Shown here: positions 26,130 through 34,935 of the stretch, in pieces
How positions within the stretch are numbered: position 1 is the stretch's first letter
Layout: each line of letters begins with the position of its first letter
Assembly (NCBI RefSeq): GCF_021729135.1
Contig: NZ_JAJTWW010000004.1
Coordinates: 310,001 to 374,000 of the forward strand
DNA from: Brevibacterium daeguense
Lineage (GTDB): Bacteria; Actinomycetota; Actinomycetes; Actinomycetales; Brevibacteriaceae
Length of the DNA stretch: 64,000 nt
Reading direction: 5' to 3'
Notes under the pieces: model-generated
What the model saw: the letters and a program-made list of their open reading frames with translations, nothing else
The model's database searches: none
Told to the model about the DNA's origin: nothing
Translations under genes and position numbers: made by a program

Positions 26130-26780
26130 ATGAGCAGCAGACAGAAGGACCAGCTGTGGGAGTTCATGCGCGGCGAGCGAGCCGCCTTGACCGAGGATCT
26201 CGCACAGCTCAGTCCCGCGCAGTGGCGGCACAGCACCCTCTGCGAGCAGTGGGATGTCGAAGAGGTCGTCGCCCACCTCACCTCTGCGGCGACGATGAAC
26301 CAATGGCGGTGGCTGCGCAGCATGATCGGTGCTCGATTCCGACCCGAGGTGCACAACCAGCGGAGGCTGAACGAGCACCGGGGAGGGACACCCGGTGAGA
26401 CGCTGGAGCGCTTCCGCGCCATCGTCAGCAGCACAACCGCCCCCTCGGGGCATACGGCGGCCTACCTGGGCGAGATTGTCGTGCACGCCCAGGACATCCG
26501 CCGCTCGCTGGGCCTCACGCGCACGCCCGAGGTCGAAGCGCTCACGCCCGTGGCCGAATTCTTCGCCGCACGTGACTTCGCCGTCGACAGCCGCACTCAT
26601 GCTTCCGGTCTGCAGCTGCGCGCCGCCGACGGTCCGTTCGCCGCGGGCACCGGCCCGCTGGTCACGGGATCGACGCTCGCGCTCGTGATGAGCATGGCCG
26701 GGCGAACCGCATACCTCGACGAACTCGACGGTCCCGGTGTGGATCAGCTGCGGCACAACCTCGAGCGCACCACTGCTTGA
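26130..26780 (+). CDS. Second maleylpyruvate isomerase/DinB-like protein
   Basis: A 216-residue paralogue of the preceding protein with the same landmarks: STLCEQWDVEEVVAHLTSAA and IVVHAQDIRRSLGL. AGAGGTGA is five bases from the ATG, and only five bases separate it from the previous stop, so the two form an operon that diverges from the HxlR gene. The pair probably arose by tandem duplication and then diverged considerably. Confidence 0.8.
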   Translation: MSSRQKDQLWEFMRGERAALTEDLAQLSPAQWRHSTLCEQWDVEEVVAHLTSAATMNQWRWLRSMIGARFRPEVHNQRRLNEHRGGTPGETLERFRAIVSSTTAPSGHTAAYLGEIVVHAQDIRRSLGLTRTPEVEALTPVAEFFAARDFAVDSRTHASGLQLRAADGPFAAGTGPLVTGSTLALVMSMAGRTAYLDELDGPGVDQLRHNLERTTA

Positions 26781-26792
26781 TGGAACCTGGGC

Positions 26793-26823
26793 GACCGAGG
26801 AGCCGGCCGGTGGGTCCTCGGTC
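26793..26823. terminator. Bidirectional terminator between convergent genes
   Basis: GACCGAGGA (26793-26801) and TCCTCGGTC (26815-26823) form a perfect 9-bp stem with a 13-base GC-rich loop. It sits between the stop codons of the convergent DinB-like and VOC genes and can serve both. Confidence 0.75.
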
Positions 26824-26881
26824 GGCTTCTGCTTGAGGGCAGTTCGCCGCGCCCACATCCTGAGCACAGTTTCCGGCGCCG

Positions 26882-27472
26882 TCACTCCGCATGGGGCGAG
26901 ATGCCCACCTCTCGCAGGTTCCGGTCCGCCGCGCTGTCCGGGTCGAAGGGCTTGCCGGCGGTGAAGATCACCCGCACGTTCTCGGGCGTGACCACTTCGA
27001 CATCGACGGTGTTCCAGGCAGTGTTCCGCGGGCCCGAGGTGCTCCCGGGTCGGGCAGACTCGCTCGCCTCGGCGATGGTGTCGACCTGGCTGAGCACGCA
27101 CGCGAAGCTCACGGTCAGGTGCGGGAGCTCCCCGGACGGCTGGGTGGCTGACAACTGGTCCATGGGCACCAGCAGCACGTCCTGGAAGGCCCACCGGCGC
27201 AGGTGCGTCAGCCGCCCCGGGATGCTGAACAGGTCGAAGAACCCGAAGGCCCGTTCCCAGAAGGCCGCCGACTCCGCGAGGTCGGGTGTGGGAATGGTGA
27301 CGAACATCGGCATCCCGTAGATCCCGCGGTACAGATCAGGCGGCACCGCATCCAGCGCCGGGACCGGGACGGGGCTGACGAACTCAGCGGTGCGGTCGGG
27401 CTCGATGGAGTCAGTGAGCTTGTTGGACGGTGGCGTGCCGGCCGGGCCGACGGCGCTGGGATTCTCGTTCAT
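26882..27472 (-). CDS. VOC (glyoxalase-like) family protein
   Basis: A 196-residue vicinal-oxygen-chelate protein. The first beta-alpha-beta-beta-beta module is recognisable from MFVTIPTPDLAESAAFWERAFGF, and a second half runs through ELPHLTVSFACVLSQVDTI and VDVEVVTPENVRVIF. About 60 residues before the fold are Pro/Ala-rich and may be disordered. The metal ligands are not clear, so a non-enzymatic or binding role is possible. GAAGGTGG precedes the ATG at 27472. Confidence 0.8.
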   Translation of the reverse strand: MNENPSAVGPAGTPPSNKLTDSIEPDRTAEFVSPVPVPALDAVPPDLYRGIYGMPMFVTIPTPDLAESAAFWERAFGFFDLFSIPGRLTHLRRWAFQDVLLVPMDQLSATQPSGELPHLTVSFACVLSQVDTIAEASESARPGSTSGPRNTAWNTVDVEVVTPENVRVIFTAGKPFDPDSAADRNLREVGISPHAE

Positions 27473-27559
27473 GCCACCACCTTCGCCCCTCACGCAACGT
27501 GAGGGTCAAGCCCCTCCTGTGGGGAACTTTCCACGTGAGTTCCTGCGCCGACCTGTCGA

Positions 27560-28477
27560 TTACGCCGACGCCGAGGCGAGCGCGGCCAGCAGTGCCACCT
27601 CGGTCCCGGCCAGGCCGCAGGAGAGATAGACGCGCCTGCCGCTGGTCGGCGCAGCCATCGCGCCGGCCGCGACCTGCCCCAGGGCGAGGACCGCCTCGGG
27701 CCCGGCCGGCGGGAACAGCGGACCGTCCTCGGCGAGGTGCTGCCCCGGGGAATCCGAGACGACGAAGGCCTGGCCGAGGAGGTCGGCCGGGATCTCGGAG
27801 GCGTTCTGCGTCTTGGTGCCGAGCGTGTGGACGAGGACGTCGGGGGCCAGCCACGCGGTGTCGAGTACCGGTGCCGAGGCGGTCGTGGCGAGGATGACGA
27901 TGCTCGCCCCGCTGACCGCTTCCTCGGCCGAGGCGACCGCTCGCGCCTCAACGTCGAAGTGGGCGCGGGCGTGCTGGGCCAGGCGCTCGCGGCGGTGGGC
28001 GCGAGGCGAATGGACGCGCACCTCGACGACGTCGAGCACACCGGTGATCGCCCACAGCTGGTTCCGCGCCTGAACCCCGGAGCCGATCACGGCGATCGCA
28101 TGCGGTCCCGGCCCGGCGAGCAGGCTCGCCGCCGCTCCCCCGAGCCCGCCGGTGCGGCGCGGGCCGATGAGATTGCCGATCGCGAGCGCCTCGACGGCTC
28201 CGGTGGTGGCGCTGTGCGCGACGACGACCTGTTCGAACTCCGGCAGGCGTCGGGTGTCGTAGGACCGGTAGCCGAAGTGGGCGGGTGTGGCACCGGCGGT
28301 GAAGACCAGGCGTCCGCCGTCGCTGCCGAGGTCAGCCGTGAGGTCAGCGGTGACGCGCGGAGGAGCGGCAAGTTCGCCTCGGCCGTGGGCGGCGAGCGCC
28401 TCGAGCATGGCCGTCACCGCCAGCTGCGGAGTGAGGAGGGAGCGGAGATCGTCGTCGGTGAAGATGCGGGGCGGCAT
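27560..28477 (-). CDS. Ornithine cyclodeaminase/mu-crystallin family protein
   Basis: A 305-residue NAD(P)-dependent enzyme. The dimerisation half carries RVTADL and GGRLVFTAG; the Rossmann half begins at IAVIGSGVQARNQLWAI (about residue 125), with HTLGTKTQNASEIPADL further on. Family members include ornithine cyclodeaminase, alanine dehydrogenase and delta1-pyrroline-2-carboxylate reductase, so an imine-forming or imine-reducing reaction is expected. The start has no strong ribosome-binding site. It is divergent from the AtoE-like transporter. Confidence 0.83.
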   Translation of the reverse strand: MPPRIFTDDDLRSLLTPQLAVTAMLEALAAHGRGELAAPPRVTADLTADLGSDGGRLVFTAGATPAHFGYRSYDTRRLPEFEQVVVAHSATTGAVEALAIGNLIGPRRTGGLGGAAASLLAGPGPHAIAVIGSGVQARNQLWAITGVLDVVEVRVHSPRAHRRERLAQHARAHFDVEARAVASAEEAVSGASIVILATTASAPVLDTAWLAPDVLVHTLGTKTQNASEIPADLLGQAFVVSDSPGQHLAEDGPLFPPAGPEAVLALGQVAAGAMAAPTSGRRVYLSCGLAGTEVALLAALASASA

Positions 28478-28606
28478 GCTCCGACCGTATCGCTCCCGGC
28501 ACCGGTCCTGATTGTCGCGCAAGGGCGAGTCCCTGCGCCACGGGCGTACCTGCCCGCGCGAGGCCAACACCCCGCAGGGCGCCACCGTCACCTGAAGCAC
28601 GGCATT

Positions 28607-28629
28607 CTCACATACACTTCACATGTGAG
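28607..28629. promoter_or_regulatory. Inverted repeat CTCACAT-N9-ATGTGAG upstream of the transporter
   Basis: CTCACAT (28607-28613) and ATGTGAG (28623-28629) are perfect 7-bp arms spaced like a TetR/GntR operator. It is 80 bp before the AtoE-like start and 130 bp before the divergent cyclodeaminase start. No regulator gene is adjacent. Confidence 0.5.
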
Positions 28630-28709
28630 TCCGGGCGGCGGTAGGCACTCCTGCCGGCCCTGCCACCGCTCGCCACGTGTCGTCACTGTCGTCGACCAAG
28701 GAGATCACG

Positions 28710-30083
28710 ATGTCTCAGCAGACCACTCCGCCCCCCGCGCAGACCTCGCGGCGCGGAATCATGCGCCCCTTCAACAACTTCCTCGAACGGTGGGTTCCCT
28801 CCGCCCTGGTCTTCGCCATCGTCCTGACCATCATCGTCGCAGTCCTGGCCCTGCTCCTGACTGATTCCGGTCCCGTGGCCATCATCAAGGGCTGGGGTGA
28901 CGGGCTTTCGGGACTGCTCGCCTTCATGACGCAGATGGCACTCATCCTGCTGCTCGGGCACATGCTCGCCAACACTCGTCCGGTGCGATTGCTTCTGGGA
29001 AAGCTGGCGCGGGTACCTCGATCTCCGGTCTACGCCTACACCTTCGTCTTCGTGGTCGCGGCGTTGGCAAGCCTCATCACCTGGGGGCTGGGCCTGGTGG
29101 TCGGCGCCCTGCTGGCACGGGAGGTCGCGGTGCAGGCGCGAAAGCGCGGCATGAAGGTGCACTTTCCATTGCTGGTGGCCGCCGGCTATTCGGGATATGT
29201 CGTCTGGCACATGGGGTATTCCGGCTCGGGCCCCCTGACCGCCGCCACCGAGGGCTCCTTCATGCACGAGGCGGCCGGCCGCGTCGTACCGGTCACCGAG
29301 ACCACGTTCACGCCGTGGAACATGCTGGCTGCCCTGGCCGTCATCATCGTGTGCGGCTCGCTGTTCCTCCTGATCGCTCCCAAGAAGAACGATCCGGTGA
29401 CCGAACTGCCCGGCGAGGTCGGCTCCGAAGCTTATGACCCAGGTGAAGAGGATGTGGTGACGCCTGCAGACCGCATTGATGCCTCGCGGGTTCTGACGCT
29501 GCTTGTCGGCCTGGCGCTGGCGGCCTACCTGGTCATCCACTTCTCCTCAGGCGGAACCCTGACGCTGGACATCGTCAACTGGTCCTTCCTGACGCTGATC
29601 CTCCTGCTGGTGCGCAATCCGTTCGAGATCATCCATCTGACTGCGAAGGCGGCGTCCAACGTCGGTGAGATCCTGCTCCAGTTCCCGCTGTACGCCGGGA
29701 TCCTGGGCATCATGACAGTGACCGGACTCATCCAGGTGTTCTCCGACGCATTCGTGGCGATCGCGAACCCGACGACCTTTGGCATGCTCGCCTTCCTGTC
29801 CGCCGGGCTGGTGAACTTCTTCGTGCCCTCGGGTGGAGGTCAATTCGCGGTGCAGGGGCCGATCATGCTCAACGCCGCCGATCAGATGGGCGTGGACCAG
29901 TCGATCGCGATCATGGCAGTGGCGTACGGCGACCAGTGGACGAACATGATCCAGCCGTTCTGGGCGCTCCCGGTGCTCGCCATCGCCGGCCTGAAGATGC
30001 GTGACATCCTCGGCTACACCTCGGTCACCTTGGCCGGTTCCGGAGTCGTGCTGCTGGTGACAATGCTGCTCGTGAGCCTGTGA
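28710..30083 (+). CDS. Short-chain fatty-acid transporter (AtoE/TIGR00366 family)
   Basis: A 457-residue membrane protein with about 12 helices. It matches the AtoE family through WVPSALVFAIVLT, the LASLITWGLGLVVGALLAREV block and FVPSGGGQFAVQGPI, where the last forms the substrate/ion region. It is expected to import acetoacetate or short-chain fatty acids by proton symport. AAGGAG lies six bases before the ATG. It is a single gene with its own upstream palindrome. Confidence 0.85.
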   Translation: MSQQTTPPPAQTSRRGIMRPFNNFLERWVPSALVFAIVLTIIVAVLALLLTDSGPVAIIKGWGDGLSGLLAFMTQMALILLLGHMLANTRPVRLLLGKLARVPRSPVYAYTFVFVVAALASLITWGLGLVVGALLAREVAVQARKRGMKVHFPLLVAAGYSGYVVWHMGYSGSGPLTAATEGSFMHEAAGRVVPVTETTFTPWNMLAALAVIIVCGSLFLLIAPKKNDPVTELPGEVGSEAYDPGEEDVVTPADRIDASRVLTLLVGLALAAYLVIHFSSGGTLTLDIVNWSFLTLILLLVRNPFEIIHLTAKAASNVGEILLQFPLYAGILGIMTVTGLIQVFSDAFVAIANPTTFGMLAFLSAGLVNFFVPSGGGQFAVQGPIMLNAADQMGVDQSIAIMAVAYGDQWTNMIQPFWALPVLAIAGLKMRDILGYTSVTLAGSGVVLLVTMLLVSL

Positions 30084-30151
30084 GCGAGAGATGGTGAGCC
30101 TGAAGTCGCCGGCAGCAAAGGCGGCACGGACGGGAACGCCGACCTGACGAC

Positions 30152-30898
30152 ATGACACCGAAGCCGATCACGATGGTCGAGATTCCGCCCGGGTCCGCTG
30201 TCATCTCGGACCAGCGGACCGGTGAGAGCTGGACCGTCGATGTCGACGGCTTCCTCCTCGCGTCGACCCCGGTCACGGTCGGGCAGTACAGGTCACTCGC
30301 CGAGGCGACCGCGGCTGCCGATGCAGGCCAGGTGAGCGAGGCTGTCGGCACAGCCGAACCGGCCCGGCAGGGGTCCGGCGCCGACCGCGCTGACACCGCC
30401 GACTCCTTACCGATCACCGAGGTCTCCTGGCTGGACGCCGTCGCATTCTGCAATCGGCTGTCGGAGAGCGAGGGCCGGACCCCGGCCTACCTGGTCCGCG
30501 ACGGTGACGTCCGATGGATCGCGAGCAGCGACGGCTACCGCTTGCCGACCGAAGCCGAGTGGGTCCATGCGTGCCGGGCCGGCTCCTCGGGCCCGCGCTA
30601 TGGCGACCTCGACACCATCGCCTGGTACCGTGCAAACTCTCGCGGATCGGCGCAGCCTGTGGGCGGCAGGGCTCCTAACGCATGGGGTCTCTACGACATG
30701 CTCGGCAATGTCTTCGAGTGGTGCTGGGACCTCTATGATCCGGCGGTCTACGGCACGTATCGCGTCCTCAAGGGCGGCGGCTGGGCGGATCCTCCATGGA
30801 GTTGCCGGGCCGGTGTCCGACGCCGCAGCATGGAAACCTTCGCAATCGACGACGTGGGGTTCCGAGTGGCACGTTCGTCAGCTCCGCGCTCTTCGTAA
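30152..30898 (+). CDS. SUMF1/FGE-sulfatase domain protein lacking the FGE cysteines
   Basis: A 248-residue protein of the formylglycine-generating-enzyme fold. VSWLDAVAFCNRLSESEG, YRLPTEAEWVHACRAG, AWGLYDMLGNVFEWCWD and RVLKGGGWADP are textbook blocks. At the place where real FGE has its two catalytic cysteines, this protein has WSCRAGVRRRSMETF, a single Cys, so sulfatase-activating oxidase activity is unlikely. Related domains are used for other C-H or S chemistry, or as binding modules. No sulfatase is nearby. The start at 30152 has no strong ribosome-binding site; ATG 30173 is an alternative. Confidence 0.8.
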   Translation: MTPKPITMVEIPPGSAVISDQRTGESWTVDVDGFLLASTPVTVGQYRSLAEATAAADAGQVSEAVGTAEPARQGSGADRADTADSLPITEVSWLDAVAFCNRLSESEGRTPAYLVRDGDVRWIASSDGYRLPTEAEWVHACRAGSSGPRYGDLDTIAWYRANSRGSAQPVGGRAPNAWGLYDMLGNVFEWCWDLYDPAVYGTYRVLKGGGWADPPWSCRAGVRRRSMETFAIDDVGFRVARSSAPRSS

Positions 30899-30924
30899 GC
30901 CGGCCCCGCGCTCCTCGTGCGCCC

Positions 30925-31890
30925 TCACCGCGTTCCTCGCGCGTCGGCCAATCCCTCGCGCCTCGCGGTCCAGCTTTCCGAGAACTCAGCGATGACCTCG
31001 GTGACGGTCCGGAGCAGCACGTCGAACCCGGGCTTCTCCGCCGGAAAGTGACCGCAGCCGGGCAGCTCTACATAGCGCGTCTCCACTGGCAGACGGTCGA
31101 GGTAGTTGCGGCTGACCTCGGGAGGCGTCCAGCGGTCCTCTGCCGGGTGGACGAGCACAACCGGAGCCCCCGCATACTCCTCCGCGGGCACCGCCGGGCC
31201 GCCTTCGAGCAGTCCGGCGAACCAGCCGAGGGGCATCCGGACTCCGCCGCCCCGGCCATCTGCCATCACCTCGGCGCTGAGGGCGGGGTCGTTGGAGACG
31301 TCTTCCATCGGAGTCACGAGCTTCATCGGGATTCGGGCCGATTCGGCGCGGCCGTGGACGGCGCTCACGAGCATGTTGCTCAGAGGCACCAGCAGCGGAC
31401 TGCGGACCACGTGCTTCTGCACGTCCGGGTCCGAGAGGTCCAGCAAGCACGTCGCGATCACTGTGCTGACCTGGGGCACGACCGCGGCGACATCGAGCGC
31501 GAGCATTCCGCCCATGCTGGCGCCCAACAGAATGAGCGGTCTGTCGTCCTCGGCGAGCAGCCCTTCGACCAGGTCGACGAGCAGGTCCTGCCAGTCGGCA
31601 TAGGTGACGCGACTGTCGGCCAGCGGCTGCGTCCTTCCGTACCCGGGAAGGTCGGCGACCGTGACGTGGGCGCCGAGGTGCGCGATGTGGGCTGCGATCG
31701 GCCACATCGCCGCCGTATTGCCGCCGCCGCCATGGATGATCACGACACGCACGTCTGCCCTCGGGTCGCCGATGTGTTCCCGGTGTACGCACCAACGCCG
31801 CCAGCGCCAGACGTCGGAGGTTCTCCGGGTACCCGAAGGGACCGGACGGAAGTGCTTCTCGTAACGGCTGTCCAGTTGAGGGGCAGACAT
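30925..31890 (-). CDS. Alpha/beta hydrolase
   Basis: A 321-residue hydrolase-fold protein. IHGGGGNTAAMWPIA is the oxyanion loop, LGASMGGMLAL carries the nucleophile Ser in GxSxG, HPAEDRWTPP holds the acid and GCGHFPAEKP the catalytic His. A lipase/esterase or C-C hydrolase role is plausible. The ATG at 31890 leaves a normal-size N-terminus; it lacks a good ribosome-binding site. It is divergent from the membrane-protein/XRE pair. Confidence 0.83.
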   Translation of the reverse strand: MSAPQLDSRYEKHFRPVPSGTRRTSDVWRWRRWCVHREHIGDPRADVRVVIIHGGGGNTAAMWPIAAHIAHLGAHVTVADLPGYGRTQPLADSRVTYADWQDLLVDLVEGLLAEDDRPLILLGASMGGMLALDVAAVVPQVSTVIATCLLDLSDPDVQKHVVRSPLLVPLSNMLVSAVHGRAESARIPMKLVTPMEDVSNDPALSAEVMADGRGGGVRMPLGWFAGLLEGGPAVPAEEYAGAPVVLVHPAEDRWTPPEVSRNYLDRLPVETRYVELPGCGHFPAEKPGFDVLLRTVTEVIAEFSESWTARREGLADARGTR

Positions 31891-31975
31891 ACGGCGACTG
31901 TAGCAACGGTGCGTGCGACGCAGGGTCGCTCTTTCGACCGCCGGCACTCCCAAGCCATGCGAGAATATGCAGTTT

Positions 31976-32049
31976 ATGTCAAATATCCTTGACATGATGT
32001 CGCATACTCATTACATTCAAGGTGTCACATATCTTTGACACCCAGGAGG
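31976..32049 (+). promoter_or_regulatory. Consensus promoter with twin 20-bp palindromic operators
   Basis: A near-ideal promoter (TTGACA 31989-31994, 17 bp, TACATT 32012-32017) is overlapped by two related palindromes. Operator 1 is ATGTCAAATATCCTTGACAT (31976-31995), covering the -35. Operator 2 is GTGTCACATATCTTTGACAC (32022-32041), starting five bases after the -10. Sixteen of 20 positions agree, and the centres are 46 bp apart. AGGAGG at 32044-32049 follows directly. The XRE regulator encoded second in this operon is the likely binder. Confidence 0.75.
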
Positions 32050-32053
32050 ATCG

Positions 32054-32602
32054 ATGTCTTCCGAACCCACACGTTCCGAACACACGCCATCCGCGCGCTC
32101 GCCCTCCGGTCACCCGCCGTCCGAGAAGGCTCGGATCAGCCTGGCTCCCGAGGAGCGCAGCGCCTGGATCATGCTCGTGCTTGCCGTCATCGGGTACCCG
32201 ATATACCTCGCCCTGCTATTCACCGGCCCCTCCGGTACCGCCGAGCGCGGATCGACCGCCGCCGGACCGGAATTGACCGACCTGTCATTCGCCGGTCCGA
32301 TGCTGTGGACCATCGGCGGCTCGGTCGTCGTCTCGGTCATCCTCCACGCCGCCTCCGGAGTCTTCACCGACGGTGAGGCCGGCGGTCGCGATGAGCGCGA
32401 CCGCCAGATCGGCCGCTGGGCCGAGCTCATCGGTCAGTCGTTCGTCGTCACCGGAGCACTGTCCGGTTTGGTCCTCGCGATGCTGCGCGCCGATGTGTTC
32501 TGGATCGCCAACGCGATCTACCTCTGCTTCTTCCTCTCCGCGATCCTCGGATCGATCGCGAAGATCATCGCCTACCGGACGGGGTTCTCCGCGACATGGT
32601 GA
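32054..32602 (+). CDS. Four-helix membrane protein paired with an XRE regulator
   Basis: A 182-residue protein with a hydrophilic Ser/Pro-rich N-terminus of about 35 residues and four membrane spans (around residues 37-57, 75-97, 120-143 and 148-168). A charged loop DERDRQIGRWAE lies between spans 2 and 3, a feature of the DUF2178-like proteins usually encoded beside small XRE regulators. Function unknown; such pairs are thought to be sensor-and-switch modules. AGGAGG is four bases from the ATG. The stop overlaps the first possible start of the XRE gene. Confidence 0.75.
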   Translation: MSSEPTRSEHTPSARSPSGHPPSEKARISLAPEERSAWIMLVLAVIGYPIYLALLFTGPSGTAERGSTAAGPELTDLSFAGPMLWTIGGSVVVSVILHAASGVFTDGEAGGRDERDRQIGRWAELIGQSFVVTGALSGLVLAMLRADVFWIANAIYLCFFLSAILGSIAKIIAYRTGFSATW

Positions 32603-32871
32603 GGAGGCGACGCGTTCAAGGAGACGCAGTGAGGGGGGGCGACGTGGTGAAGGCGACCCGCGTGCGCAACGACATCCGCAGGCTGCGCTTCGAAGCCGGC
32701 GAGGTGACCCAGGCCGCTCTGGCCAAACAGGTCGGAGTCACCCGACAGACCCTGATCGCCATCGAGCAGGGCCGCTATGCACCGTCGCTGGAGACCGCAT
32801 TCAGGATCGCGCGGGCCTTCGGGGTCGGACTCGAAGACGTGTTCCAGTACCCCTCCGACAATGAGGATTGA
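32596..32871 (+). CDS. Small XRE-family regulator (YozG-like)
   Basis: A helix-turn-helix protein of up to 91 residues. NDIRRLRFEAGEVTQAALAK and VGVTRQTLIAIEQGRY are the classic XRE helices, and DVFQY ends the domain. The ATG at 32596 overlaps the stop of the membrane protein. A GTG at 32644 preceded by AGGGGGG would give a 75-residue protein that starts nearer the domain, and either may be used. It most likely represses its own operon through the twin operators at 31976-32041. Confidence 0.8.
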   Translation: MVRRRRVQGDAVRGGDVVKATRVRNDIRRLRFEAGEVTQAALAKQVGVTRQTLIAIEQGRYAPSLETAFRIARAFGVGLEDVFQYPSDNED

Positions 32872-32876
32872 GAACA

Positions 32877-33881
32877 ATGACTGCATCGACGACAACCACA
32901 ATGAACGCCATCGTGCAGACTCGCTACGGTGGCCCCGAGGCACTCGTCAGGGCCGAAGTCCCCGTCCCAGCGCCCGGACCGGGCGAGGTGATCGTCCGCG
33001 TGGTGGCCGCAGGGCTCGATGCCGGGCTGGTCCACTTGCTCGAAGGTCGGCCGCGTCCGGTCCGCTGGGCGATGCCCTTGCGCGGGACCCGAGTGCTCGG
33101 CAGCGACTTCTCCGGCACCATCCACGCCCTCGGCCCGGACGTCAGCGGACTGGCCGTCGGCCAGCAGGTGTTCGGCACCGCCCAGATGGGGGCCGGGTCC
33201 CTGGCTGAGTACGCCCGCGCGCGGGTCGACAAACTGGCGCCGAAGCCCGCGGGACTGAGCCACGAGGAGGCCGCCGCAGTGCCGGTCTCGGCGACCACCG
33301 CACTGCGCGCAGTCCGTGACGCCGCACAGGTGCAAGCCGGCCAGCGAGTGCTGATCCTCGGCGTGGCCGGCGGTGTCGGGCACTTTGCCGCTCAGCTCGC
33401 AGTCGGCCGCGGATCAGAGGTCACCGGCGCCTGCAGTACGGCCAAGGTCGCGCTGGCCGAACGGCTCGGAATCGCCCGGGCAATCGACTATACGCGGAGC
33501 GATCCGCTGTCGGCCGGACCGTTCGACGCCATCATCGACACCGGCGGACATCGCAGTCTGCAGGATCTGCGCCGCGCGCTCGGCGAGCACGGGACGCTGG
33601 TCCTCGTCGGCTCCGAACCCGAAGGCGACCCCCTCGGCGGCCTCGGCCGAGGGTTGCGTGCCGCGCTGCTCAATCCGCTGAGCAGACAGAAGCTCGTCAC
33701 ACTGCTGTCCACCGAGCACCGCGACGCACTGCGCGACCTCACTGCCGAAATCGACGCCGACCGGCTGCGCCCGGTCATCGACCGCGTCTTCCCCCTGGCG
33801 GAGACGGCCGATGCCGTGCGGCGCCTCGGTCGCGGCAAGGGCACCGCCAAGACAGTGATCCGGGTGGCACCCAACTCCTGA
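32877..33881 (+). CDS. Zinc-independent MDR oxidoreductase (quinone reductase-like)
   Basis: A 334-residue medium-chain dehydrogenase/reductase. GSDFSGTIHALG and QQVFGT mark the catalytic domain, and LILGVAGGVGHFAAQLAVGRG is the NADPH-binding motif. The cysteines that would hold structural or catalytic zinc in alcohol dehydrogenases are absent, as in zeta-crystallin-type quinone reductases. The ATG at 32877 gives a TASTTTT-rich leader. It starts five bases after the XRE gene and may be part of that regulon. Confidence 0.85.
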   Translation: MTASTTTTMNAIVQTRYGGPEALVRAEVPVPAPGPGEVIVRVVAAGLDAGLVHLLEGRPRPVRWAMPLRGTRVLGSDFSGTIHALGPDVSGLAVGQQVFGTAQMGAGSLAEYARARVDKLAPKPAGLSHEEAAAVPVSATTALRAVRDAAQVQAGQRVLILGVAGGVGHFAAQLAVGRGSEVTGACSTAKVALAERLGIARAIDYTRSDPLSAGPFDAIIDTGGHRSLQDLRRALGEHGTLVLVGSEPEGDPLGGLGRGLRAALLNPLSRQKLVTLLSTEHRDALRDLTAEIDADRLRPVIDRVFPLAETADAVRRLGRGKGTAKTVIRVAPNS

Positions 33882-33951
33882 CTGCAACTGCCCTGCCGTG
33901 CCCTGCACTGCGACGACGACTGCCCTGCCCCGGGATGGTGACGGCGCGCAG

Positions 33952-34248
33952 TCAGCCGCGGCGCTTGAACTCCACCTCGACGAACGCGCACTCGCTGCCG
34001 GACAGGTTGCGGACGTTGTGGGTGCTGCCGACGGGACGCGAGTACGAGGCGCCGGGCACCAGGTCGTTGTCATACTCGCCGTCCGGCGTCTGGATCCGCA
34101 GCGTCCCGAACGATGTCGGGACGACGACGTATTCGAGTTCATGGGTGTGCATACCCGTCTGCGTTCCCGGCGGGAAACGCCACTCCGTCACCCGAGTGAA
34201 CTCGTTGTCGATCTGCACAGTCGCAATCGCGGTCGTCTCCTGGCTCAT
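33952..34248 (-). CDS. Cupin-domain protein
   Basis: A 98-residue single cupin. GMHTHELEYVVV gives the first metal-binding motif (two His and Glu) and SYSRPVGSTHNVRN the second His. It may be a small dioxygenase, isomerase or binding protein. The start has no ribosome-binding site, which suggests a leaderless message or a missed promoter. It stands alone between the MDR gene and the MarR module. Confidence 0.8.
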   Translation of the reverse strand: MSQETTAIATVQIDNEFTRVTEWRFPPGTQTGMHTHELEYVVVPTSFGTLRIQTPDGEYDNDLVPGASYSRPVGSTHNVRNLSGSECAFVEVEFKRRG

Positions 34249-34323
34249 GAGGCGATTCTAACCAGAGCCCGTGACCGGCGTCGCATCTCAGTAGGCCCCC
34301 GAATCTCAGCCGGCTCCCGCATC

Positions 34324-34935
34324 TCAGCCGGGCCCCGCATCGTCCGCCACGTCCGCCCCACTCGCAGCGTCCACGGCACTCACAGCATCTGCCCCACCCG
34401 CGGCATTCGCGGCGTCCGCCGAATTCGCAGCGTCCGCCGCGGCGATGAGCTTCATCATCGTCGAGTGGACGACGACGAGTTCACTCTCGCTCATCCCGAG
34501 GCGCGCGATCATCTGACCCGGGATCGCCTCGGCGGCTGTGCGCAGCTGCCGACCGGCGTCGGTGAGGACGAGCGCCAGCGATCGCTCGTCGGCTTCGTCC
34601 CGCCGCCGTTCGATGTAGCCGAGCGCCGCCAGCCGCTTGGTCAGCGGGGAGAGCGTGCCCGGATCGAGGTGCAGCCGTGCGCTGAGCTGCTTGATCGACA
34701 GCGGGGCGTGCTGCCACAGCGCGAGCATGACGAGGTACTGCGGATGCGTGAGCTTGAGCGGCTCGAGCACCGGCCGGTACGCCGCGACGACGCTGCGCGA
34801 GGCCAGCGAGAGGGCGAAGCAGACCTGGCTCTCCAGCGCCAGCGGATCGGCGAGGGTCGGCTCGTCGAGGGCCGGCTCGTCGAGGGCCGGATGGTCGAGG
34901 ATCGGGTCGTTCACCGACTGGCTCCGATCACGCAT
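34324..34935 (-). CDS. MarR-family regulator with low-complexity ends
   Basis: A 203-residue regulator. The winged-helix core (about residues 45-145) has LTHPQYLVMLALW, LSIKQLSARLHLDPGTLSPLTKRL and the wing RRRDEADERSLALVLTDAG. The N-terminus repeats LDEPALDEP-like units and the last 40 residues are an Ala/Asp-rich string, both likely unstructured. The ATG overlaps the stop of the small upstream gene in ATGCGTGA, so it is translationally coupled to it. DNA at 35175-35194 is a plausible operator. Confidence 0.85.
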   Translation of the reverse strand: MRDRSQSVNDPILDHPALDEPALDEPTLADPLALESQVCFALSLASRSVVAAYRPVLEPLKLTHPQYLVMLALWQHAPLSIKQLSARLHLDPGTLSPLTKRLAALGYIERRRDEADERSLALVLTDAGRQLRTAAEAIPGQMIARLGMSESELVVVHSTMMKLIAAADAANSADAANAAGGADAVSAVDAASGADVADDAGPG

